DNA of 5,143 nucleotides. Source: Anaerolineae bacterium (GTDB lineage: Bacteria; Chloroflexota; Anaerolineae; Aggregatilineales; Aggregatilineaceae). Of this stretch, positions 1 through 5,143 are shown piece after piece. The notes beneath the pieces were generated by a model that was not told the DNA's origin, made no database searches, and saw nothing but the letters and a program-made list of their open reading frames with translations. The position numbers and the translations under genes were made by a program. Where the stretch lies: NCBI GenBank assembly GCA_020848665.1, contig JADLHR010000331.1:1-5143 (forward strand). Direction: 5' to 3'. The stretch's first letter is position 1; each line of letters opens with the position of its first letter.

Positions 1-600
1 GGCTGGCTGGTAGATGGTGAAGGTGGATTCGCCGTGTGGCAGACGGGGGTACGTGACACCTCAGCGGACGCGCTGGCCGCGTTCCTGCGCCCAGATCGTC
101 CCCGCACGGCGCTCGACCGGGCGCTGCGCGGCGAGGGCGCGCTGCCCGCCGTACTCCCGGATGCGCCCGCGATCCATGTGATCGCTGCGGACGCGCTGCC
201 GCCCGACGTAGCGGCGCTGGCTCAGGCGCACGGAGTCAACCCCCGGCAGGCTGACAAGCTTGTCCAGCGGCTGAGCGGCAGCCTGTTCGGCAAGCTCAAC
301 CGGCAGGCGGGCGGGTCCGATGACGAGACGCAGGCCCAGGCGCGCATGCTGCTGGCCGGGCAGGCCGATTCATGGGCTGCGCCGGAGGGCCAGCGCGTGC
401 AGGCGCTGGCGAGCGTGCTGGCGCTGCCATCCCACTGGCGCGATCCGTCCTGGGAAGCAGTGCGCGACGCGTATCAGCTTCGGCGCCTGCGCCAGCGCAG
501 CCCACGCCTGCCGCTGATGCCCGGTGACCAGCAGACGCTCGACGCCGTGCCGGACGCGCTCGATTACCGGCCAGTGTACATGGGGCGCGGCCCGGCCTGA
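1..600 (+). CDS. Unrecognised protein, C-terminal 199 residues (5' end outside window)
   Basis: The reading frame is open from base 1 to the TGA at 598-600, so this is most likely the 3' end of a longer gene. The first residues read GWLVDGEGGFAVWQTG. A GTG at 34 with an AGGTGG-like sequence at 21-26 (7-base spacer) could start a 188-residue protein and cannot be excluded. I do not recognise a family. The visible part is mostly helical, rich in Ala, Leu, Arg and Gln, with no signal peptide, no membrane segment and no cysteine. A basic, Gln-rich stretch (RQADKLVQRLSGSLFGKLNR, about residues 81-100 of the visible part) could form an amphipathic helix. The end is proline- and arginine-rich and finishes DYRPVYMGRGPA. 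The methyltransferase follows 36 bases later on the same strand and may be co-transcribed. Confidence is high for coding, nil for function. Confidence 0.7.
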   Translation, partial: GWLVDGEGGFAVWQTGVRDTSADALAAFLRPDRPRTALDRALRGEGALPAVLPDAPAIHVIAADALPPDVAALAQAHGVNPRQADKLVQRLSGSLFGKLNRQAGGSDDETQAQARMLLAGQADSWAAPEGQRVQALASVLALPSHWRDPSWEAVRDAYQLRRLRQRSPRLPLMPGDQQTLDAVPDALDYRPVYMGRGPA

Positions 601-636
601 TCCGTATGCTGCTGCGTCCACCTCTGAGGAGCGCCT

Positions 637-1200
637 ATGACCGGCACTGACCGTGTGCGCTGGGACCGGCGCTACGCTAATCCCGACGATCTGAAGCGTA
701 AGGACGGGCCGGACGCGCTGCTGGCGCGTCACGCGCCGCCTGCCGCGCCCGGCGCTCGCGCGCTGGAATTGGCCTGCGGACTGGGCCACAACGCGATCTG
801 GCTGGCGGAGCAGGGCTACACAGTCGATGCGTTCGACATCAGCCTGACCGCGCTGCGTTTCGCCCGCCAGACGATGCTGGCGCGCGGCGTGCACGGCGTC
901 CATTTCGTGGTGGCAGACCTCGATCACTTTCCGCTGCCGGAGCGGGAGTACGACGTGGCGTGCGTCTTCCGCTTCCTCGATCGCGCGCTGTTCCCCGCGC
1001 TGCGCGCGCGGGTGCGGCCCGGCGGAATAATCGTCTACCAGACGCTTAATACCGGGCACCTCGAAAAATACCCCGATACTCGCCCCGGTCACATGCTGCA
1101 ACGCGGCGAGCTACCCCAGCATTTCCCCGGCTGGACGGTGCTTGAAGCCGCCGACCTGGAGCACATCAGCCTGTTCGCTGCGCGCAAGCCGCTCGCCTGA
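637..1200 (+). CDS. Class I SAM-dependent methyltransferase (TehB/UbiE-like)
   Basis: Predicted soluble cytoplasmic methyltransferase of 187 residues using S-adenosylmethionine; the acceptor substrate cannot be read from the sequence. The N-terminus has RWDRRYA (residues 8-14), like the WD-x-RY motif before the fold in TehB-type enzymes. Glycine-rich SAM-binding motif I is LELACGLGHNAIWLA (43-57). The acidic residue after strand beta2 is D67 in VDAFDIS. Motif II with D94 is VVADLDHFPLP, followed by YDVAC (strand beta4). The RPGGIIVYQTL stretch (127-137) is the usual motif III loop and strand. Length is close to the roughly 200 residues of bacterial TehB-like proteins, so it is a bare catalytic domain. 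The ATG at 637 is supported by GAGGAG at 626-631 with a 5-base spacer. It may share a transcript with the gene ending at 600. TehB proteins are linked to tellurite resistance in other bacteria, but many relatives have other substrates, so no symbol is given. Confidence 0.87.
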   Translation: MTGTDRVRWDRRYANPDDLKRKDGPDALLARHAPPAAPGARALELACGLGHNAIWLAEQGYTVDAFDISLTALRFARQTMLARGVHGVHFVVADLDHFPLPEREYDVACVFRFLDRALFPALRARVRPGGIIVYQTLNTGHLEKYPDTRPGHMLQRGELPQHFPGWTVLEAADLEHISLFAARKPLA

Positions 1201-1210
1201 GCGGATGCTT
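1186..1210 (+). other. Small hairpin over the methyltransferase stop codon
   Basis: CCGCTC (1189-1194) pairs with GAGCGG (1199-1204) across a 4-base loop, and AAG/CTT can extend it past a 3-base bulge. It spans the TGA stop at 1198-1200. No run of T follows directly; the nearest, CTTTTAT, starts about 23 bases downstream. It could weakly help termination or protect the 3' end, but it is not a convincing intrinsic terminator. Confidence 0.25.
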
Positions 1211-1241
1211 CGGGATAATACAGCGCGCCTCAACTTTTATA

Positions 1242-1249
1242 TTCGCGAA
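1242..1249. promoter_or_regulatory. Palindrome TTCGCGAA upstream of the promoter
   Basis: A perfect 8-base palindrome lies inside the AT-rich island, 14 bases upstream of the -35 box of the promoter at 1264-1292. Its position would suit an activator or repressor half-site. An 8-base palindrome can occur by chance and no second copy was seen, so this is only a candidate. Confidence 0.2.
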
Positions 1250-1263
1250 AAATTTACTAGATA

Positions 1264-1292
1264 TTGACTATAAAAATAAATTGATTTATATT
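1264..1292 (+). promoter_or_regulatory. Sigma70-type promoter for the TTHB210-like gene
   Basis: TTGACT at 1264-1269 (one mismatch to TTGACA) is followed by exactly 17 bases and TATATT at 1287-1292 (one mismatch to TATAAT). Transcription would start near 1299, giving a leader of about 112 bases before the ATG at 1411. The promoter sits in the only markedly AT-rich patch of the window (about 80 % A+T over 1231-1300), which supports a real regulatory region. The consensus applied is that of the housekeeping sigma factor; the start point has not been measured. Confidence 0.7.
1276..1289. promoter_or_regulatory. Candidate operator: perfect palindrome between -35 and -10
   Basis: ATAAAT-TG-ATTTAT has two perfect 6-base arms around a 2-base centre. 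It covers most of the spacer and runs into the -10 box, so a dimeric repressor bound here would block RNA polymerase. A caveat is that A/T-only arms form palindromes easily in AT-rich DNA. No regulator gene lies beside it in the window. Confidence 0.35.
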
Positions 1293-1335
1293 GTATTCTG
1301 CCTCTTACAGGACTTTCTGATCTGACGCCAGCCCC

Positions 1336-1367
1336 AGGCGCCAATGCGATCTGCCAGAGGTGCGCCT
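1336..1367 (+). other. Possible leader RNA stem in the 5' untranslated region
   Basis: AGGCGC (1336-1341) can pair with GCGCCT (1362-1367) around a 20-base loop. An alternative pairing, CGCC (1326-1329) with GGCG (1337-1340), would compete with it. The same region has an imperfect direct repeat, GATCTG-ACG-CCAG (1319-1331) and GATCTG-CCAG (1348-1357). I do not recognise a riboswitch or leader peptide. The rest of the 1201-1410 gap holds only the promoter region described separately and the GAGGTG ribosome binding site at 1401-1406. Confidence 0.25.
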
Positions 1368-1410
1368 ATCGTCCAGAATAAGCTCAGTGTAATCACATAC
1401 GAGGTGTCAC

Positions 1411-2358
1411 ATGGTCTTCGTTCTGTGGAATCGTCGTCGGCTCAGTCTGATGATCCTGCTGCTTGCGCTCGTTGCTGTGCTGTTGAGCGCGCTCCCCGCT
1501 GCGGCGCAGGGCGCGCCCGAAACCTCCTTCCCGCCTCCCGATGGCACGACCTGGGGCGAGCCTCAGCCGCTGGGAGATGGCGAGATTCGAACCTTCGCAA
1601 CGTTGGATGAGTCCGGCAATCCCCGCCTGGTCGGGATCTATTTTGACGAAGCGGCCCTTTCCGGCCTTCCTCAGGAGCCGAGCGATGGTTCCTGGGACAT
1701 CAAGGACGCGGGCGGCAACGTGATCTTCCCGTGCTGCGGTCACGAAACCGTCCTGGAATTTGGCGAGGAAGCAGGCGTCGCGCCGTTCCAACACGTGCTC
1801 GTCAACTGGAATCCTGTCGGGCACCCGCCGGCGGGCGTCTACGATGCGCCACACTTCGACATGCACTTCTACATCACTTCGGTGGAAGATCGCGAGGCGA
1901 TCGCTCCGGCGACCTTCGACACTATGTGCAGCGTACCGAACCCACCTGATGTAGGCGGGGAGCACCCCGTACCCGTGACATGTGAGACTCTCGAGAAAGC
2001 TACGATGCCGCTGCCGGCTGATCAAACGCCGCCCGGCTATGTGTCAGTAGGCGAGGTCGTGCCGGCGATGGGCGATCACCTGATCAACTTGGAGGCACCG
2101 GAACTTCTGGGCGAGGCGCCGTTCACCTACACCTGGATTTATGGCGCCTATGGTGGGCGGTTGACCTTTTACGAGCCGATGATCACGCTGGCGTTCCTGC
2201 AAGAGAAGAACGAGGACGTCTGCACGTCAATCCCGATGCCAGAGGCGATGCCGGAGCCAGGGTACTATCCCACGGAATACTGCATCCGCTATCTGCCCGG
2301 CGAAACGGATGGAGCCGGGGCCTACGCGGTATCTCTGGAGAAGTTCGTCGAATTCTAA
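1411..2358 (+). CDS. Secreted TTHB210-like (DUF5602-type) protein
   Basis: A 315-residue exported protein of unknown function. The ATG follows GAGGTG at 1401-1406 with a 4-base spacer. A signal peptide is clear: basic NRRR at 7-10, a hydrophobic core to about 28, and a likely cleavage after AAA at 30-32. The mature part has PHFDMHFY (147-154), PAMGDH (218-223), TYTWIYGAYGGRLTFYEPMI (239-258) and YYPTEYCIRY (285-294) before a C-terminal AVSLEKF. These match, from memory, the TTHB210-like/DUF5602 family, named after a Thermus thermophilus protein controlled by an ECF sigma factor. The H148-x-D150-x-H152 arrangement with H138 and H223 nearby could bind metal, but this is inference. Six cysteines (108, 109, 173, 191, 271, 291) suit disulfides outside the cytoplasm, with C173/C191 and C271/C291 closing short loops. 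It appears to be a single-gene transcript from the promoter at 1264-1292 to the terminator at 2390. No lipobox is seen. Confidence 0.8.
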   Translation: MVFVLWNRRRLSLMILLLALVAVLLSALPAAAQGAPETSFPPPDGTTWGEPQPLGDGEIRTFATLDESGNPRLVGIYFDEAALSGLPQEPSDGSWDIKDAGGNVIFPCCGHETVLEFGEEAGVAPFQHVLVNWNPVGHPPAGVYDAPHFDMHFYITSVEDREAIAPATFDTMCSVPNPPDVGGEHPVPVTCETLEKATMPLPADQTPPGYVSVGEVVPAMGDHLINLEAPELLGEAPFTYTWIYGAYGGRLTFYEPMITLAFLQEKNEDVCTSIPMPEAMPEPGYYPTEYCIRYLPGETDGAGAYAVSLEKFVEF

Positions 2359-2389
2359 GCTGCCCACGCGGCGGTTGTGCGCATAACAG

Positions 2390-2437
2390 ACCGGGGTGGA
2401 TGCTCAGCGTGAGCGTCCACCCCGGTTAGTGTTTTAT
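2390..2437 (+). terminator. Intrinsic terminator between convergent genes
   Basis: ACCGGGGTGGA (2390-2400) pairs perfectly with TCCACCCCGGT (2416-2426). The pairing continues inwards through one T-G wobble and GCTC/GAGC to a 5-base loop (2406-2410), giving a 16-pair stem. GTTTTAT follows within 5 bases on the + strand. It lies 31 bases after the stop of the secreted protein gene and 27 bases beyond the stop of the LCP gene on the minus strand. It could serve both, though on the minus strand only CTGTTATG follows, so it is best suited to the + strand. Confidence 0.85.
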
Positions 2438-2453
2438 GGAGCGTGTCAGCCGC

Positions 2454-3782
2454 TTACGAGCCAGCGGTTTCCGAGGAAGGCGCCGGGCGTTGTGAGGGCG
2501 CCCCGGCCGGCCGGAACAGGTCCTGCACCAGCAGACGAATGTCGGTCGCAATCGGCACCAGGATATCCTCCCCCTGCGGTGACTGCTGCAACAGCACATC
2601 CTCGAACGTAATCTGCCCCTGGCGGATGTTGTCCGGCGCGATGCCTTCCGCCGCCAACGCCAGCCGGATAATCTCTTGCAGGCTCAGGTTGGTCCGCACG
2701 TTGTCCTGCACCGACTCCCACAGCGCGGGCGCACGCGGGATCAGCGCGATCACCCCGCCTGCCGAGAGCACGCGGTCACGCACGGCCATGATGACTTCCT
2801 GCTGGCGGCGCGAGCGATCGATGTCGCTGTTGCCGTGCCGGGTGCGCGCGTATTGCAACAGCCGCTCGGCGTCCAGGTCCTGACATCCGGCGTCGAAATG
2901 GATCGAGATCGTGCCATACGAGCCATCGGGGTACTGGCTGTCATCGATCGCTTCCGGCGGGCAGACTTCGACCGCACCAACCGCGTCCACGAACTCGGTG
3001 AAGACCTCGAAATTGATCACGACGTAATAGTGCACCCGGACGCCCAGCACACGCTCGGCTGTCTTCATCGCCAGCGCCGGACCGCCTCCACCGGGGTAAT
3101 TGACCTGGTCGCCCCGGATCATGGCGGTGTTGATCTTACCCGGCTCTGGCAGGCCAGGGAACTCGACCCACAGGTCGCGCGGGATGGTCAGCACGGCGGC
3201 GGTTTTGCCCGCCGGGTCAAACGAGAGCAGAATCATCGTGTCGGTTGGGAACGGACCGGCCTCGCCCTCGCGCTGGTCGATGCCCATCAGCAGAACGGTC
3301 ACGCGGCGCGGGTCGTCCCATGGTTGAAGCTGCGCCAGCGCCGCCGCGTCCAGGCTGGCGGACTCGACCGCTGCTGTTTCGCCGCCTGCCTCTGACGCTG
3401 CATCTGCGCCCGGCGCCTCAGGCGCGAGCGCAGCGGCGACCTCCGCCGGCTCCGGCGTCGCAGCGGGATCGTTCGCAGCCCCGGCGCTGTCAACAACCTC
3501 CAATGTCGCGTCAAGATTTGCGTCAGATGCGGCGCCAGCAACCTCGGCCACCGGCGTTCTTTCGGCATCCAGGCCGGGCTGCGGCGCAGCGGTTTCGGTG
3601 GCCGACTCGGCGGCGAAGGGATTCAGGCCGCCAACCTGGGGCAGCTCCGGCAGGTCGAGCACCTCGTCCAGCTCGGACGCGCGCTCGCGCACAAAGTTAT
3701 AGGCCAGCGCCGCGCCGCCAACCGAGCTGATGGCAAGCACAACCACCCAGGCGAACACGAACCACTGTGGAATACGACGCAT
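2454..3782 (-). CDS. LCP family (LytR-CpsA-Psr) glycopolymer transferase
   Basis: A membrane-anchored enzyme of 442 residues. LCP proteins move lipid-linked glycopolymers onto peptidoglycan or other cell-surface acceptors; the polymer here is unknown. Residues 1-6 are basic, and 8-28 form one membrane helix with the rest outside. Residues about 50-155 are a low-complexity Ala/Glu/Pro/Thr linker. The catalytic domain starts at VTVLLMGIDQR (161-171) and continues with TDTMILLSFDP (180-190), IPRDLWV (200-206; R202, D203), KINTAM (216-221), INFEVFTEFVDAVGAVEV (256-273) and YARTRHGNSDIDRSRRQQE (311-329), which carries the conserved Arg/Asp residues. C274 and C300 could form a disulfide. There is no LytR_C domain; the tail is a short Pro/Ser stretch. 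An upstream in-frame ATG (3827) would give 457 residues, but the ATG at 3782 has GGAGAGGA before it, precedes the membrane helix directly, and the -10 box overlaps the upstream ATG. The propeller protein gene lies about 105 bases upstream on the same strand. Confidence 0.92.
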   Translation of the reverse strand: MRRIPQWFVFAWVVVLAISSVGGAALAYNFVRERASELDEVLDLPELPQVGGLNPFAAESATETAAPQPGLDAERTPVAEVAGAASDANLDATLEVVDSAGAANDPAATPEPAEVAAALAPEAPGADAASEAGGETAAVESASLDAAALAQLQPWDDPRRVTVLLMGIDQREGEAGPFPTDTMILLSFDPAGKTAAVLTIPRDLWVEFPGLPEPGKINTAMIRGDQVNYPGGGGPALAMKTAERVLGVRVHYYVVINFEVFTEFVDAVGAVEVCPPEAIDDSQYPDGSYGTISIHFDAGCQDLDAERLLQYARTRHGNSDIDRSRRQQEVIMAVRDRVLSAGGVIALIPRAPALWESVQDNVRTNLSLQEIIRLALAAEGIAPDNIRQGQITFEDVLLQQSPQGEDILVPIATDIRLLVQDLFRPAGAPSQRPAPSSETAGS

Positions 3783-3788
3783 ACGGCT

Positions 3789-3796
3789 TCCTCTCC
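3789..3796 (-). promoter_or_regulatory. Ribosome binding site that decides the LCP start
   Basis: On the minus strand GGAGAGGA lies 6 bases before the ATG whose first base is 3782. The alternative ATG at 3827 has only CGCGGTATA before it, with no Shine-Dalgarno match. This supports the shorter protein. Confidence 0.7.
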
Positions 3797-3825
3797 ATCC
3801 CGTCCCGTCCCGATGGGCCGCCGCC

Positions 3826-3831
3826 ATTATA
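3826..3831 (-). promoter_or_regulatory. TATAAT -10 box upstream of the LCP gene
   Basis: A perfect TATAAT on the minus strand in a GC-rich spacer. Transcription would begin near 3819, leaving a leader of about 37 bases before the ATG at 3782. No good -35 box is visible 16-18 bases upstream (the sequence there is G-rich) and no extended TG is present. It may therefore be weak or depend on an activator, or the LCP gene may also be read from upstream. Confidence 0.4.
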
Positions 3832-3861
3832 CCGCGTGCGCCGGGCTGCCACCCCGCGCTT

Positions 3862-3888
3862 GCGCGCTGCTCGCCCTACGCAGCGCGC
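3862..3888 (-). other. GC-rich hairpin at the stop of the propeller gene
   Basis: On the minus strand GCGCGCTGC pairs perfectly with GCAGCGCGC across a 9-base loop. It begins at the last base of the TAG stop codon (3890-3888). No T run follows, so it is not a standard intrinsic terminator. It could lower read-through into the LCP gene or stabilise the upstream 3' end. Confidence 0.4.
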
Positions 3889-5143
3889 TAGTTGCGCCGG
3901 AACTGATACAGCTTGTTGCCGGACAGAACATACAGGTTGTTGCGCTCGACCGTGTCGGCGTAGAAGCCGGTCACGTCCTCGAAGGCGTCCGGCAGATTGC
4001 GCGGGCGGAAACCGCGCTGGAACGTGCCCGCCCACGAGGTCTCGTAGACCGCCTCGGTCGCAGGATCCACGATGAAGATCGTGCGCGCCTCGCGGTCGTT
4101 ATCCACGAACAGGCTTACGCCACTCTCCAGCGCGCCTTCGGGTTTAAGGCTGTACGCGAACTCCTGCGGCTTGCCGCTGAGGTAACGCTGCACCGTCCCG
4201 TCGCCGAACAGAATAAAGACCTCGCCTGTCTCGCTGATGCCGAGGTCTACCGCGCCAGACAGATCGGGCCGGTCCGCGCCGGTGAAATACTCGTCGGGCG
4301 CGTTGCTGTAGCGCCGCTCGCCAGCCGGCGGCATATAGCGCCAGACCTGGTTGGCGCCGGTGTCGAGCACGTACAGGTTTTCGCGGAAGACCGCCATCGC
4401 CACCGGCGTAATCCACCGCTGCTCGATTACAAGCTGCTGGGCGCTTTCAGCGAAGGTCCACGAGTGCGCGATCAGCACCCCGTTGGCGTCCAGCGCGATC
4501 AGAACGTTGTCGTGCGTGGTGCCACCGCTGCGCAGCCAGTCAATGTCGATCAATTCGCCGATAGTAAAACCGCTGATCGCCTGCCCGCGCCGGATAATCG
4601 GCGCGTCGCCGCGACTGGTCAGGCCGGTGCCGGTCTCGTTGAGCGTATCGTGATAGATCGCATCGGCGGCGCGGTCAAGCACATACAGCTCGACGCCGTT
4701 GTGCACAACCGGCCCGGCGAGATCGGCGTTAGGGCCGAACTCGTGCAGCATCGTCAGGTCGCGGCGCTGGACCCGGTCGAAGCAGTCAAGGTAGTTCATC
4801 GCGTCAGCGCGGATCTGGAGCACGTTCAGATCATCCGGGCGGAAGTCACGCGCCTGGTCGGCCAGCCACAGCACTTCCTCCCACTTCGGGCGGGTGTTGG
4901 GCGGGCAGCCGGTCGTGCCAGACAGCGCGAGCGCCTCGGCGTGGGCAGTCCTGGCGCGCTCGTAGAAGGACGCGAACTCGCTGCGCCCGCGCTGCGACAG
5001 CGCCAGCCCCAGCACGGCGACAACGATCACGACCGGGATAATGACCGCCATCCCAACCGCGACGTTTGTCGGAATCCCCTGACGGCCTTCCTCACCCGGC
5101 TCCGGCAGAATCGCGCTCAGGCCGCGCGAGAGCGCGTCAAAGA
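3888..5143 (-). CDS. Membrane-anchored beta-propeller protein, C-terminal part (5' end outside window)
   Basis: The frame is open to the right edge, adding 30 codons before an internal ATG at 5051 that has no ribosome binding site. The gene therefore probably begins outside the window. Numbered from that ATG, a hydrophobic segment at about 2-19 is one membrane helix, preceded by an acidic stub (PEPGEEGRQG). Residues 24-97 look helical, perhaps TPR-like (EEVLWLADQARDFRPDDLNV), with C49 and C90 as a possible disulfide. From about 110 to the end come repeated propeller-like strands: NGVELYVLD, DNVLIALD, ENLYVLDTGANQVWRY, GEVFILFGDGTVQRY, RTIFIVDPATEAVYE and NNLYVLSGNKLYQF. This suggests about six NHL-like blades, probably outside the membrane. 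From memory, similar C-terminal halves occur in Chloroflexota proteins with an N-terminal PP2C-type phosphatase domain. That domain is not in the window, so the link is a guess. The LCP gene follows on the same strand, suggesting an envelope-related role. Confidence 0.8.
   Translation of the reverse strand, partial: FDALSRGLSAILPEPGEEGRQGIPTNVAVGMAVIIPVVIVVAVLGLALSQRGRSEFASFYERARTAHAEALALSGTTGCPPNTRPKWEEVLWLADQARDFRPDDLNVLQIRADAMNYLDCFDRVQRRDLTMLHEFGPNADLAGPVVHNGVELYVLDRAADAIYHDTLNETGTGLTSRGDAPIIRRGQAISGFTIGELIDIDWLRSGGTTHDNVLIALDANGVLIAHSWTFAESAQQLVIEQRWITPVAMAVFRENLYVLDTGANQVWRYMPPAGERRYSNAPDEYFTGADRPDLSGAVDLGISETGEVFILFGDGTVQRYLSGKPQEFAYSLKPEGALESGVSLFVDNDREARTIFIVDPATEAVYETSWAGTFQRGFRPRNLPDAFEDVTGFYADTVERNNLYVLSGNKLYQFRRN

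Noticed and set aside
370..1101. Long minus-strand open frame (243 residues) across the first two genes
   Set aside because: It spans the end of one gene and most of the methyltransferase, whose SAM motifs are clear. The protein is Arg/His/Gln-rich with no recognisable motif, typical of antisense frames in GC-rich DNA.
1253..1281. Second promoter TTTACT-N17-ATAAAT within the AT-rich island
   Set aside because: The spacing fits but both boxes match the consensus less well than TTGACT-N17-TATATT. AT-rich DNA yields such matches easily.
1319..1357. GATCTG...CCAG direct repeat as a CRISPR or mobile-element end
   Set aside because: There are only two imperfect copies 29 bases apart, with no further units, terminal inverted repeats or transposase.
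1393..2025. Minus-strand open frame (210 residues) opposite the secreted protein gene
   Set aside because: It is antisense to a gene with a signal peptide, ribosome binding site, promoter and family motifs, and its own composition is Arg-rich without motifs.
2676..3395. Plus-strand open frame (239 residues) opposite the LCP gene
   Set aside because: It lies wholly antisense to the LCP catalytic domain and is rich in Arg, His and Asp as expected for a shadow frame. It has no ribosome binding site or domain signature that I can see.
3245..3730. Plus-strand Arg/Pro-rich open frame (161 residues)
   Set aside because: It is the antisense reading of the LCP Ala/Glu/Pro linker, so its repetitive composition follows from that low-complexity stretch.

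Overview
The window is a GC-rich bacterial segment, roughly 63-65 % GC by eye, with dense genes on both strands. The gene set and protein style suggest Chloroflexota, probably an Anaerolineae-like lineage. The pointers are an LCP (LytR-CpsA-Psr) protein with a long Ala/Glu/Pro linker and a single-pass membrane protein with an extracytoplasmic beta-propeller. This placement is inference: there is no rRNA or other phylogenetic marker here.

Layout. Bases 1-600 (+) hold the 3' end of an unrecognised gene. After a 36-base gap, 637-1200 (+) encodes a small class I SAM-dependent methyltransferase of the TehB/UbiE-like type. Bases 1201-1410 are non-coding and contain a striking AT-rich island (about 80 % A+T over 1231-1300). 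The island carries a near-consensus sigma70-type promoter with a perfect palindrome between its two boxes. That promoter would drive 1411-2358 (+), a secreted protein that looks like the TTHB210-like/DUF5602 family, with an H-x-D-x-H-F-Y motif and six cysteines. A strong hairpin terminator (2390-2437) separates it from the convergent minus-strand genes.

The minus strand reads from the right edge leftwards. First comes the C-terminal part of a membrane protein (5143-3888, 5' end outside the window). It has a cytoplasmic stub, one transmembrane helix, a short helical region and a beta-propeller. About 105 bases later comes an LCP-family glycopolymer transferase (3782-2454), which has its own ribosome binding site and a TATAAT box.

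The minus-strand pair and the secreted plus-strand protein all act at or outside the cytoplasmic membrane, so the right two thirds of the window is cell-envelope oriented. No mobile element, CRISPR array, tRNA or rRNA was seen. I see no clear multi-gene novel system. The most interesting parts are the isolated, apparently strongly promoted TTHB210-like gene and the membrane-anchored propeller whose N-terminal domain is cut off.
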